From contig NZ_CP010407.1 in NCBI RefSeq assembly GCF_000830005.1, positions 4,135,001 to 4,199,000 of the forward strand: a DNA stretch of 64,000 bases. The letters are read 5' to 3'. The notes under the pieces are model-generated. The model did not search any database, was not told where the DNA came from, and saw only the letters and a program-made list of their open reading frames with translations. Below are positions 28,014-35,912 of this stretch, piece after piece (the stretch's first letter is position 1; the number at the start of each line of letters is the position of its first letter). The translations under genes and the position numbers were made by a program. The stretch is from Streptomyces vietnamensis. GTDB taxonomy: Bacteria > Actinomycetota > Actinomycetes > Streptomycetales > Streptomycetaceae.

Positions 28014-28904
28014 CTACTCGGTGGCTTTTTCGGCGGGCTGCTCGGCGGGCTGCTCGCCGTCCTGTTCGGCGGCCCAGCGCTGGGCGAGCGCGGCGGCCTT
28101 GCGGGCGGCCTCGGCGACGGCCTCCGGTCCGCCCTCGGTGCCCGCGCGGGCCGCCGCGTAGCCGACCAGGAAGGTGGTCAGGGGCGCGGCGGGGCGGGCC
28201 ACGCCGTGGGCGGCGTCACGGGCGAGGTCGAGGAGCACGCCGGTGTCGACGTCCAGCTCGATGCCCAGTTCGTTCTTGACTGCGGTGATCCATTCGTCCA
28301 GCACGGTCCCATGCTCCCTGATGCGGGCCCGGGCCGTGGCGATGTCCTCCCAGGTGTCGCAGTCGAAGGAGGCGAGGGGGCCCGCGGCGACCCGGGTGAG
28401 CCTCAGTGCCCCGGTGAGGAGCCGCAGCGGCCCGCCGGCGAGGGTGCCGCCTCGCCGCTCTGCGACGAGGGCCAGTTCGCGCAGGAGCGGGGTGCGGCGG
28501 TACGCGGCGACGAGCGGCTGGTCCCGCCCCTCGGCGTCGGTGAGAAGCGCGGCCTCGGTGCCGGAATCCGCGTCGAGTGCCTCGAGGAGGCGCCGGACGG
28601 TGTCCTGGTCCAGGAAGGGCAGGTCGGCGGAGAGGACGAGGAGGACGTCGGCGCCGGTCTCCCGCACCCCGGCGCCGAGGGCGGCCAGGGGGCCGCCGCC
28701 GGGCGGGTCCTCCCTGGTCCAGCGGACGGGGCGGACGGTCGGCCGGGGGTCGGCGACGACCACGGTCCGGCCTGCGCCGGGACAGGCCGAGAGCACCCGG
28801 TCGAGGAGGGTCCGCCCCCCGATCCGTACCCCGGGCTTGTCGGAGCCGCCGAGCCGCCGAGCGGCGCCCCCGGCGAGCACGACGACGTCGTATGCGGTGG
28901 TCAC
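28014..28904 (-). CDS. MobA-like NTP transferase fused to a DUF6457-type domain
   Basis: 296 residues from GTG 28904. Residues 5-190 are a nucleotidyltransferase: Leu-Ala-Gly-Gly-Ala-Ala-Arg-Arg-Leu-Gly-Gly-Ser-Asp-Lys-Pro (GTP site) and Leu-Ser-Ala-Asp-Leu-Pro-Phe-Leu (metal Asp). Residues 205-285 are a small helical domain (Leu-Asp-Glu-Trp-Ile, Asp-Leu-Ala-Arg-Asp-Ala-Ala-His-Gly-Val-Ala-Arg-Pro) found in actinobacterial DUF6457 proteins. It likely attaches GMP or CMP to molybdenum cofactor. It ends in a Gln/Ala/Glu-Pro repeat (Glu-Gln-Pro-Ala twice). Confidence 0.82.
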   Translation of the reverse strand: MTTAYDVVVLAGGAARRLGGSDKPGVRIGGRTLLDRVLSACPGAGRTVVVADPRPTVRPVRWTREDPPGGGPLAALGAGVRETGADVLLVLSADLPFLDQDTVRRLLEALDADSGTEAALLTDAEGRDQPLVAAYRRTPLLRELALVAERRGGTLAGGPLRLLTGALRLTRVAAGPLASFDCDTWEDIATARARIREHGTVLDEWITAVKNELGIELDVDTGVLLDLARDAAHGVARPAAPLTTFLVGYAAARAGTEGGPEAVAEAARKAAALAQRWAAEQDGEQPAEQPAEKATE

Positions 28905-29209
28905 CCCAGCAGTATGTCGCCGAACCCCGCCACCGACGGTCGGGTCTCCCTTGCTGAGACGGAGGGGGAGGGACGAAGGCACGGGAAGGCACGGGACGAC
29001 TGCGGCGGCGGACGACCGCGCCGGGGAAGGGCCGGATCGGGGACGGCCGCACCGGCAGACGCCCGGCCGCCGGACCGGGGACGGCCGCACGACAGACGCC
29101 CGGCCGCACCGGGTGGGGGTCCGGTACGGCCGGGCGGTGTCGGACTGTCCGCGTCGGACCGTCCCCGTCGGAGCGTCCGTCTCGGAGCGTCCGTCTCGGA
29201 GCGTCCGTG
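28905..29209. other. 305-bp gene-free spacer, half of it repeats
   Basis: The right half is the six-copy 14-bp repeat (29139-29222). The left half holds the mobA-like promoter and two imperfect copies of a roughly 35-base GC element around 29040 and 29090 (both containing CAGACGCCCGGCCG). I see no gene and no RNA. Confidence 0.6.
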
Positions 29210-29222
29210 TCAGACCGTGCGG
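29139..29222. repeat. six-copy 14-bp tandem repeat spanning the second E2 gene stop codon
   Basis: Units begin at 29139, 29153, 29167, 29181, 29195 and 29209, with consensus (G/C)TCGGAGCGTCCGT. Units 4 and 5 are identical, outer ones diverged. The last unit contains the codons Arg-Thr-Val and the TGA of the acyltransferase gene, read on the minus strand. Confidence 0.85.
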
Positions 29223-30583
29223 AGCAGGACCGCCGGCTGCTCGACGCAGTCCGCCACGTACCGCAGGAAGCCGCCCGCCGTGCCGCCGTCGCAGACGCGG
29301 TGGTCGAAGGTGAGCGAGAGCTGCACGACCTGACGGACGGCCAGTTCGCCCTGGTGGACCCAGGGCTTGGGGATGATCCGGCCGACCCCGAGCATGGCCG
29401 CCTCGGGGTGGTTGATGATCGGCGTGGAGCCGTCGACCCCGAACACCCCGTAGTTGTTGAGGGTGAACGTGCCGCCGGTCAGATCGGCCGGGGTGATCGC
29501 GCCCTGCCGGGCCGCCTCCGTCAGCCGGGCGAACTCGGCCGTCAGCGACTCGGCGGTCCGGGTCCCCGCGTCCTTGACCACGGGGACGACAAGCCCGCGC
29601 GGGGTCTGGGCGGCGAAGCCGAGGTGCACGGACGGCAGCCGGACGATCTCCCGGGCGGCCGTGTCCACGGTGGAGTTGAGCTCGGGGAACCGGGCCAGCG
29701 CGTGGACGCAGATCCGCGCGAGGAGCGCGAGCAGCGAGATCTTCGGCCCGCCGGCCGCGTTCATCGCCGCGCGGGCCGCCATCAGCTCGGTCGCGTCGGC
29801 GTCGACCCAGCAGGTCGCGTCGGGGATCTCCGTACGGCTGCGGGACAGCTTGTCCGCCACCGCGCCACGGACCCCGCGCAGCGGAACCCGCTCACCGGCC
29901 GGTGCCGCGACAGCAGACGCGGGCGCAGACGCGGGCGCGGGCGCCGGGGCGGCGACCGGCCGCTCCAGGGCCGCGAGGGCCAGCTCCACGTCGGCACGCA
30001 GGATCAGCCCCTCGGGCCCGGATCCGCGCACCTCCCGCAGGTCGAGGCCCCGGTCGCGGGCCAGCTTCCGCACGAGCGGCGAGATGACGGGCACGGGCCC
30101 CTCGTGGGCGACCGCCGGAGCGGCGACAGGAGCCGGAGCAGCAGCAGCCGGAGCAGGAGCAGCCGGGGCCTGCGCGGCCGCCGGGCTCGTGTGCCGCACC
30201 CGGCGGCGCCGGGCGGCGGGCCCGGCCGTGCCGTAGCCGACGAGCACGTTGCCCGAGTACTCGGAGGAGACGGCCTCGGCGGATGCCTTCGGCGCCGCTT
30301 CGGGAGCGGCCTCGGTGAGCTCCTCCGGCGCGCCCGTGCCGCCCACGGCGACCGTCAGGAGCGGTGCGCCGACGGGCAGTTCGGTGCCCTCCTCGCCGTA
30401 CCGGGCGGTGACGACACCGCCGTACGGGCAGGGCACCTCGACCATCGCCTTGGCCGTCTCGACCTCGACGACCGGCTGGTCGATGGCGACGACGTCGCCG
30501 ACGGCGACCAGCCAGCGCACGATCTCGGCCTCGGTGAGGCCCTCACCGAGGTCGGGCAGCTTGAACTCAAGGACCTGTGCCAT
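29210..30583 (-). CDS. bkdC: 2-oxo acid dehydrogenase E2, second bkd operon
   Basis: 457 residues. Lipoyl domain with Val-Glu-Thr-Ala-Lys-Ala-Met (Lys about 45), Ala/Pro hinge, subunit-binding domain (Val-Arg-Lys-Leu-Ala-Arg-Asp-Arg-Gly-Leu) and acyltransferase domain with Phe-Asp-His-Arg-Val-Cys-Asp-Gly. It corresponds to the 473-residue E2 at 8.3 kb but has clearly diverged. The ATG overlaps the E1 beta stop (TGATG). Streptomyces with two such operons name them bkdABC and bkdFGH; which name applies here cannot be decided from sequence. Its stop codon sits in a 14-bp repeat. Confidence 0.92.
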   Translation of the reverse strand: MAQVLEFKLPDLGEGLTEAEIVRWLVAVGDVVAIDQPVVEVETAKAMVEVPCPYGGVVTARYGEEGTELPVGAPLLTVAVGGTGAPEELTEAAPEAAPKASAEAVSSEYSGNVLVGYGTAGPAARRRRVRHTSPAAAQAPAAPAPAAAAPAPVAAPAVAHEGPVPVISPLVRKLARDRGLDLREVRGSGPEGLILRADVELALAALERPVAAPAPAPASAPASAVAAPAGERVPLRGVRGAVADKLSRSRTEIPDATCWVDADATELMAARAAMNAAGGPKISLLALLARICVHALARFPELNSTVDTAAREIVRLPSVHLGFAAQTPRGLVVPVVKDAGTRTAESLTAEFARLTEAARQGAITPADLTGGTFTLNNYGVFGVDGSTPIINHPEAAMLGVGRIIPKPWVHQGELAVRQVVQLSLTFDHRVCDGGTAGGFLRYVADCVEQPAVLLRTV

Positions 30584-31629
30584 CAGCTGCCCGCCTCCCA
30601 CTGCAGTCGCGCGACCGCGTCCAGGACCCGGTCCACGCCCGGCAGATGGTGCCGCTCCAGCATCGGCGGCGGATACGGGATGTCGAAGCCCGCGACCCGC
30701 AGCACCGGCGCCTCCAGGTGGTGGAAGCAGCGCTCGGTCACGCGCGCGGCGATCTCCGCGCCGGGGCCGCCGAAGCCGGTCGACTCGTGGACGACGACCG
30801 CGCGGCCGGTGCGCCGCACGGAGGCGCAGACGGTCTCGTCGTCGAACGGCACGAGCGAGCGCAGGTCGACGACCTCCAGGTCCCAGCCCTCCGCCTGCGC
30901 GGCCTCCGCCGCCTCCAGGCAGACCGGCACCGAGGGACCGTAGGTGATCAGGGTGGCGCCGGTGCCCCGGCGCCGCACGACGGCCTTGCCGATCGGCTCG
31001 ACGGGCGCGGGCGCCTCGGGGGACCAGTCGGACTTGGACCAGTAGAGCCGCTTGGGCTCCAGGAAGACCACCGGGTCGTCGGAGGCGATGGCCGCGCGCA
31101 GCAGCCCGTACGCGTCCTCGACGGTCGCCGGGGTGACGACGTGCAGCCCAGGCGTGGCCATGTAGTAGGCCTCGGAGGAGTCGCTGTGGTGCTCGACGCC
31201 GCCGATCCCGCCGCCGTACGGGACGCGGATGACGATCGGCATCGGCATCGCGCCGCGCGTCCGGTTCCGCATCTTCGCCACGTGCGAGAGCAGCTGCTCG
31301 AACGCCGGGTACGCGAACGCGTCGAACTGCATCTCCACGACCGGCCGCAGACCGTACATGGCCATGCCGACGGCCGCGCCGAGGATGCCCGCCTCGGCCA
31401 GCGGGGTGTCGGTGCAGCGGTCCTCGCCGAACTCCTTGGCGAGCCCGTCGGTGACCCGGAAGACGCCGCCGAGAGTGCCGACGTCCTCGCCCATCACATG
31501 GACGGTCGGGTCCTCGGCCATCGCGTCGCGCATGGCGCGCTGGAGCGCCTGCGCCATCGTGGCGGGCTTCGGCTTCGCGGCGTTCCCGCCGGCCTTGGCC
31601 GCCGCGGTGCCGGTCGTCGCGGTCGTCAT
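30583..31629 (-). CDS. bkdB: 2-oxo acid dehydrogenase E1 beta, second bkd operon
   Basis: 348 residues from ATG 31629 (TGATG overlap with E1 alpha); GTG 31632 is equally placed. Compared with the first copy it has an extra 20-residue Ala/Lys-rich N-terminus. Family signatures include Thr-Pro-Leu-Ala-Glu-Ala-Gly-Ile, Phe-Asp-Ala-Phe-Ala-Tyr-Pro-Ala, Arg-Val-Pro-Tyr-Gly-Gly-Gly and Pro-Lys-Arg-Leu-Tyr-Trp. It pairs with the upstream E1 alpha. Confidence 0.92.
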   Translation of the reverse strand: MTTATTGTAAAKAGGNAAKPKPATMAQALQRAMRDAMAEDPTVHVMGEDVGTLGGVFRVTDGLAKEFGEDRCTDTPLAEAGILGAAVGMAMYGLRPVVEMQFDAFAYPAFEQLLSHVAKMRNRTRGAMPMPIVIRVPYGGGIGGVEHHSDSSEAYYMATPGLHVVTPATVEDAYGLLRAAIASDDPVVFLEPKRLYWSKSDWSPEAPAPVEPIGKAVVRRRGTGATLITYGPSVPVCLEAAEAAQAEGWDLEVVDLRSLVPFDDETVCASVRRTGRAVVVHESTGFGGPGAEIAARVTERCFHHLEAPVLRVAGFDIPYPPPMLERHHLPGVDRVLDAVARLQWEAGS

Positions 31630-32780
31630 CACGCCTCACCCTCGGCTTCGAGCTCGGCGCGCAGCTGCGCCGCCTGTTCACGCAGCTGCGTGGTCTGCTC
31701 CGCGTAGACGTGGGAGAAGAGCTCCATCGGGTCGAGCACCGGGTCGGCGTTCATCCGTTCGCGCAGCTCCGCCGCCATCGTCTCGGCGGCCTCGGCCGCC
31801 GCGCGCCTGCCGTCCTCGTCGAGCAGGCCACGCTCCGTCAGTTCCCGTTCGAGCAGCAGGATCGGGTCGTGCGCCCGCCAGGCCTCGACCTCGCCGGCCG
31901 CCCGGTAGCGGGTGGCGTCGTCGGCGTTGGTGTGGGCGTCGATCCGGTAGGTGACGGCCTCGACGAGGGTGGGGCCGCCGCCGCGCCGGGCGCGGGCCAC
32001 GGCCTCGGTGAGCACCTGGTGGACGGCGACCGCGTCGTTGCCGTCGACGAGCCGGCCCGGCATCCCGTATCCGACGGCCTTGTGGGCGAGGGAGGGGGCC
32101 GCGGTCTGCTTGGCGAGCGGCACGGAGATCGCGAAGCCGTTGTTCTGGACGAGGAAGACCACGGGGGCCTGCCAGACGGCGGCGAAGTTCAGCGCCTCGT
32201 GGAAGTCGCCCTCGCTGGTGCCGCCGTCGCCGACCATGGCGAGGGCGACGACGTCGTCGCCCTTGAGGCGGGCGGCGTGGGCGAGGCCCACGGCGTGCGG
32301 GAGCTGGGTGGCGAGCGGGGTGCAGAGCGGCGCGATGCGGTGCTCGTGCGGGTCGTACCCGGTGTGCCAGTCGCCGCGCAGCAGGGTCAGGGCCTGGACG
32401 GGGTCGAGGCCCCGGGCGACGGCGGCGAGGGTGTCGCGGTACGAGGGGAAGAGCCAGTCCCGCTCCTCCAGGGCGAGGGCGGCGGCGATCTCGCACGCCT
32501 CCTGGCCGGTGGTGGACGGGTACACGGCGAGCCGGCCCTGCTTGGTGAGGGCGGTGGCCTGCGTGTTGTACCGGCGGCCGCGGATCAGCTCCGCGTAGAG
32601 CCGGAGCAGCAGCGCGGGGTCGGCGTCGGCCACCGCGTCCGTGCCGAGCACGCGCAGCGGCTCGGCCTCGGGCAGCAGCGGCGCGGGGTCCGTGCGCGGC
32701 TGCCAGGCGGGCGGCGGGGTGGGCCGGTAGGCGGGAACGGCACCGGGCGGCTCTTGGACTGTCGAACTGCGCTGTTGCAA
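31629..32780 (-). CDS. bkdA: 2-oxo acid dehydrogenase E1 alpha, second bkd operon
   Basis: 383 residues. Thiamine-diphosphate motif Gly-Asp-Gly-Gly-Thr-Ser-Glu-Gly...Gln-Asn-Asn and phospho-loop Tyr-Arg-Ile-Asp-Ala-His-Thr-Asn-Ala-Asp-Asp. I prefer the TTG start at 32780: GAGGAGG lies eight bases upstream, whereas GTG 32789 sits inside that site. First gene of the operon, divergent from bkdR. Its promoter region carries a PaaR-type palindrome just after the predicted -10, so the operon may respond to phenylacetyl-CoA as well as to BkdR. Confidence 0.9.
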   Translation of the reverse strand: MQQRSSTVQEPPGAVPAYRPTPPPAWQPRTDPAPLLPEAEPLRVLGTDAVADADPALLLRLYAELIRGRRYNTQATALTKQGRLAVYPSTTGQEACEIAAALALEERDWLFPSYRDTLAAVARGLDPVQALTLLRGDWHTGYDPHEHRIAPLCTPLATQLPHAVGLAHAARLKGDDVVALAMVGDGGTSEGDFHEALNFAAVWQAPVVFLVQNNGFAISVPLAKQTAAPSLAHKAVGYGMPGRLVDGNDAVAVHQVLTEAVARARRGGGPTLVEAVTYRIDAHTNADDATRYRAAGEVEAWRAHDPILLLERELTERGLLDEDGRRAAAEAAETMAAELRERMNADPVLDPMELFSHVYAEQTTQLREQAAQLRAELEAEGEA

Positions 32781-32851
32781 CGAGTCCACCTCCTCGTGGG
32801 AGCGGGCATAAGACCCGAAGGCGGGTGGCGCGAGTGTGGCGCGCCTCACCT

Positions 32852-32865
32852 ACCGATTGTTCGGT
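32852..32865. promoter_or_regulatory. PaaR-type operator in the second bkd promoter
   Basis: ACCGATTGTTCGGT, a 5-4-5 palindrome, differs at one spacer base from the operator at 35844-35857. It lies between the predicted -10 and the E1 alpha start (about +7 to +20), a roadblock position. Confidence 0.65.
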
Positions 32866-32878
32866 CGTGGAGGCATTT

Positions 32879-32921
32879 TGGCTACAGGCACCTCCAGCCT
32901 GTGGACAAACGGTTCTCCACA
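32879..32921. promoter_or_regulatory. bkdA2/bkdR divergent promoter with inverted repeat
   Basis: For the leftward operon, TTGTCC (32908-32903) and TAGCCA (32884-32879) are 18 bases apart. The -35 box is part of TGTGGACAA, a DnaA-box sequence; TTCTCCACA follows at 32913. Together CTGTGG and CCACAG form an inverted repeat that may be the BkdR operator. Confidence 0.45.
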
Positions 32922-32966
32922 GCCTGGGATAAGGGCAGGTCGTCCACCGGAGAGAGGCGGGGGCAC

Positions 32967-33506
32967 ATGGCGGATGAACAAATGGCCGAGGACTGGGAGC
33001 GGGTCGTCGCACCGGCGCCGGCACCGGTGATCCCAGGAGCCCCGGCACGCCCGCTGGACGCCATCGACCGCGACATCCTGCGCATCCTGCAGACGGACGG
33101 CCGCGCCTCGGTCCGCTCCGTGGCCGAGCGGGTGCACGTCTCCCGGGCCAACGCGTACGCGCGCATCAACCGGCTCATCGACGACGGGGTGATCCGCGGG
33201 TTCAGCGCGCGCGTGAACCACGAGCGGGCGGGGCACGGCGCCTCCGCCTACATCACGCTCAAGATCGTCCAGAACTCCTGGAGGACCGTGCGCGAGCAGC
33301 TCCAGGCCCTGCCGGGAGCCGCACACATCGCCCTGGTCAGCGGCGATTTCGACGTCCTGCTGCTCGTCCACACGCCCGACAACCGGACCCTGCGCGAGCT
33401 GGTGCTCACCAAGCTCCAGTCGATCCCCGAGGTGCTCTCCACCCGGACCCTGCTGGTCTTCGAGGAGACGGACCTGGACCCGGACCACCGGGACCCGGGA
33501 CGCTGA
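32967..33506 (+). CDS. bkdR: Lrp/AsnC family regulator BkdR
   Basis: 179 residues from ATG 32967, with GAGAGGCGGGGG upstream. A 30-residue N-terminal extension precedes the AsnC helix-turn-helix (Asp-Arg-Asp-Ile-Leu-Arg-Ile-Leu-Gln, Val-Ser-Arg-Ala-Asn-Ala-Tyr-Ala-Arg-Ile-Asn-Arg-Leu), then a RAM ligand-binding/oligomer domain (about 95-170). Lrp proteins sense branched-chain amino acids. Divergence from the oxo-acid dehydrogenase operon matches the bkdR described in S. coelicolor, which controls that operon and affects development. Confidence 0.88.
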   Translation: MADEQMAEDWERVVAPAPAPVIPGAPARPLDAIDRDILRILQTDGRASVRSVAERVHVSRANAYARINRLIDDGVIRGFSARVNHERAGHGASAYITLKIVQNSWRTVREQLQALPGAAHIALVSGDFDVLLLVHTPDNRTLRELVLTKLQSIPEVLSTRTLLVFEETDLDPDHRDPGR

Positions 33507-33538
33507 GCCCTCACGGGCCGTACGAGGGGACGACGAAG

Positions 33539-33561
33539 CCCCCCGTAGGCCGTACGGGGGG
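33539..33561. terminator. bidirectional hairpin between bkdR and paaR
   Basis: A nine-base perfect stem CCCCCCGTA/TACGGGGGG with a five-base loop lies between two convergent genes. Further GTACG-containing arms nearby (33529, 33581, 33611) give alternative folds. Confidence 0.6.
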
Positions 33562-33602
33562 CAGCGGCGGATTCAGGGGCCGGTACGAGGCCGGCACGGC
33601 TC

Positions 33603-34196
33603 TCAGCGGGCCGTACGGAGCCCGTCGAAGGCCAGGTGGGCGACCGTCTCGGCGAGCTGCTCCCCCTCCGCCGTCGCTCCCGGATGCGGCCGGTACCACT
33701 CCACCAGCGAGTTGATCATGCCGAAGAGGAGCCGGGTCGCGAGCCGGATGTCCACATCGGCCCGCAGGTCGCCCTCGGCGGCCGCGGCCTTCAGCAGATC
33801 GGCCACCTTGTGGTCGAACTCGCGGCGCCGCTCCATCGCCCACCGCTCGGTGGCGGTGTTGCCCCGCACCCGCAGCAGCAGCGTCACGTACGGCAGCTCC
33901 GCTATCAGCACCTCGACGGTGCGGCGCGTGACGTACTCGACCCGCTCGACGGCCTTGCCGCGCCCGGCCCCCGGCTCGTCGAGCACCGCGAAGAGCCCGT
34001 CGAGCGCCCGGCTGACCGCCCGCCGCAGCAGCTCCTCCTTGCCGGAGACGTGGTGGTAGATCGAGGACTTCGAGATCCCGGCCGCCTTGGACAGGTGCTC
34101 CATCGACGTGCCGTCGTAGCCGCGCTCGTTGAAGACCTGGACGGCGACCGAGAGCAGCGTCTCGGGGGTGTAGGTGTCGCGCTTGGCCGTGGTCAT
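33603..34196 (-). CDS. paaR: TetR family regulator, probably PaaR (phenylacetate)
   Basis: 197 residues. HTH about 12-55: Val-Phe-Asn-Glu-Arg-Gly-Tyr-Asp-Gly-Thr-Ser-Met...Ser-Lys-Ser-Ser-Ile-Tyr-His-His. The C-terminal ligand domain is helical. ATG overlaps the stop of the 3-hydroxyacyl-CoA dehydrogenase (ATGA). The location inside the phenylacetate cluster, and palindromes in the two paa promoters matching ACCGNNCGNNCGGT, the core of the motif known for corynebacterial PaaR, support the assignment. The expected effector is phenylacetyl-CoA. Confidence 0.78.
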   Translation of the reverse strand: MTTAKRDTYTPETLLSVAVQVFNERGYDGTSMEHLSKAAGISKSSIYHHVSGKEELLRRAVSRALDGLFAVLDEPGAGRGKAVERVEYVTRRTVEVLIAELPYVTLLLRVRGNTATERWAMERRREFDHKVADLLKAAAAEGDLRADVDIRLATRLLFGMINSLVEWYRPHPGATAEGEQLAETVAHLAFDGLRTAR

Positions 34197-35788
34197 CGGG
34201 AGTCCTCCTCATCGGCCTCGGCACACCGACGGGCGACGGCCTGGCTCGGCCCGTACCGGCCCGTCGGATAGCGCTCGTGCAGCGCCCTGAGCAGGTCGCA
34301 GACCCGCCGGGGCCCCAGCTTCTCGGCCCACTCCAGGGGGCCGGCCGGATAGTTGACCCCGAGCCGCATCGCCGTGTCCACGTCCTCGGCGGTCGCGACC
34401 CCCCGGTCGACCGCGTCGGCGGCGAGGTCGGCCAGCATGGCGACCGTACGGGCCACGATCATGCCGGGCACGTCGCCGATCACGGAGACCTGCTTGCCCA
34501 GCGCCTGGAAGAGGCCCACGGCCTCGGCGAGGGTCTCGGGCGCGGTGCGCCGCCCCGTGGACAGGACCATCCGGCTCGCGCGCGCGTAGTCGAGGGCGAG
34601 GTCGAAGTAGACGATCTCGTCGGGGAAGAACTCGAAGGAACTCTCGCCGTCCGCGAGCATCAGCAGGCCGCCGCCCGGCAGCACGATGTGCCCGTCGCCC
34701 TTCTTGCGCCGGACGGCGATCCCGGCCTCCTCGAAGAGGGCCACCAGCGGCTCGCCGGGGCCCAGGTCCCCCTCGACGACGATCCGCTTCGGCGCCTCCG
34801 CCGGCGCCGCCGTGTGCGGCTCCGGCCGCTCCGCGCCCTCCGCGTACGAGAACCAGCCGTGCCCCGACTTGCGGCCGAGGCGTCCCGACTCGACGAGCCG
34901 GCGCTGCGCGAGCGAGGGGGTGAACTTGGGGTCCTGGTGGAAGGACTCCCACACCGACCGGGTGACGGCCTCGTTCACGTCCTGGCCGATGAGGTCGGTC
35001 AGCTCGAAGGGCCCCATGCGGAAGCCCCCGCACTCGCGCAGGGCCGCGTCGATGGTGGCGGGGTCTGCCGCGCCCTCCTCGAAGACCCGGAGCGCCTCGG
35101 CGTAGAAGGGGCGGGCGACCCGGTTCACGATGAAGCCGGGGGTGTCCGCGCAGCGCACCGGCGTCTTGCCCCAGCCCTTGACCGTCTCGTACGCGCGCGT
35201 GGCGACGTCCGGGTCGGTGGCGAAGCCGCTGACGACCTCGACGAGGGGGAGCAGCGGCGCCGGGTTGAAGAAGTGCAGTCCGACGAACCGGCCGGGCAGC
35301 CGGAGTCCCCCGGCGATGGCGGTGACGGAGAGGGAGGAGGTGTTCGTGGCGAGGACGGTGTCGTCGCCGACGATCTTCTCCAGGTCGGCGAAGAGCCGCT
35401 GCTTGACCGCCAGGTCCTCGACGATCGCCTCGATCACCAGCGCGGCGTCCGCGAGCTCGGCGGGGTCCTCGGCCGCGTGCAGCCGGCCGACGGCGGCCTC
35501 CCGCGCGGCGGCGTCGAGGCGGCCCTTCTCCACGAGCCGGTCCAGGCGGGCGGTGAGGGCTGCGACGGCCTCGGCGGCCCGGCCGGGAGCGCTGTCGTAG
35601 AGGCGCACGGGGTGGCCTGCGACCAGCGCGACCTGGGCGATGCCCTGGCCCATGGTGCCGGTGCCGACGACGGCGACGGTGCGGTCGGGCCCGACGGCGG
35701 CGCCGTCCTGCCCCTCGGCGGCGGTCTCACGGGCGGTCACGTCGTCGCTCCCCCTGACGGTCACGTTGGTGCTCACGTCGGCGCTCAT
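34193..35788 (-). CDS. paaH: 3-hydroxyacyl-CoA dehydrogenase (PaaH-type)
   Basis: 531 residues from ATG 35788 (GGAGG ten bases upstream). About 35-215 is the NAD-binding domain (Val-Val-Gly-Thr-Gly-Thr-Met-Gly-Gln-Gly). Residues 215-315 are the first C-terminal helical domain (Asp-Thr-Pro-Gly-Phe-Ile-Val-Asn-Arg), and a second C-terminal domain fills 430-525, as in PaaH/PaaC of phenylacetate degradation. It oxidises 3-hydroxyadipyl-CoA to 3-oxoadipyl-CoA. Cotranscribed with paaR and divergent from paaN. Confidence 0.87.
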   Translation of the reverse strand: MSADVSTNVTVRGSDDVTARETAAEGQDGAAVGPDRTVAVVGTGTMGQGIAQVALVAGHPVRLYDSAPGRAAEAVAALTARLDRLVEKGRLDAAAREAAVGRLHAAEDPAELADAALVIEAIVEDLAVKQRLFADLEKIVGDDTVLATNTSSLSVTAIAGGLRLPGRFVGLHFFNPAPLLPLVEVVSGFATDPDVATRAYETVKGWGKTPVRCADTPGFIVNRVARPFYAEALRVFEEGAADPATIDAALRECGGFRMGPFELTDLIGQDVNEAVTRSVWESFHQDPKFTPSLAQRRLVESGRLGRKSGHGWFSYAEGAERPEPHTAAPAEAPKRIVVEGDLGPGEPLVALFEEAGIAVRRKKGDGHIVLPGGGLLMLADGESSFEFFPDEIVYFDLALDYARASRMVLSTGRRTAPETLAEAVGLFQALGKQVSVIGDVPGMIVARTVAMLADLAADAVDRGVATAEDVDTAMRLGVNYPAGPLEWAEKLGPRRVCDLLRALHERYPTGRYGPSQAVARRCAEADEEDSR

Positions 35789-35835
35789 AGGAGTGATCCT
35801 CCCCGATGGGTTTTCCACAGGATCGACGGACCCCC

Positions 35836-35863
35836 TTGTCCCGACCGATCGTTCGGTTACTCT
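35836..35863 (+). promoter_or_regulatory. paaN promoter with PaaR operator between -35 and -10
   Basis: TTGTCC (35836-35841), a 16-base spacer and TACTCT (35858-35863) form a plausible promoter. The palindrome ACCGATCGTTCGGT (35844-35857) fills the spacer exactly, so bound repressor would block RNA polymerase. It should also act on the divergent paaH-paaR transcript, giving autoregulation. A TTTTCCACA box lies at 35811. Confidence 0.75.
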
Positions 35864-35912
35864 AACTCCGTACGCGTCTCCCTGCCCAGCTCGACGAGGA
35901 GTTGGTCCATCG

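Noticed and set aside
31710..32966. Plus-strand extension upstream of bkdR
   Set aside because: It runs antisense through E1 alpha; Lrp similarity and the RBS support ATG 32967.
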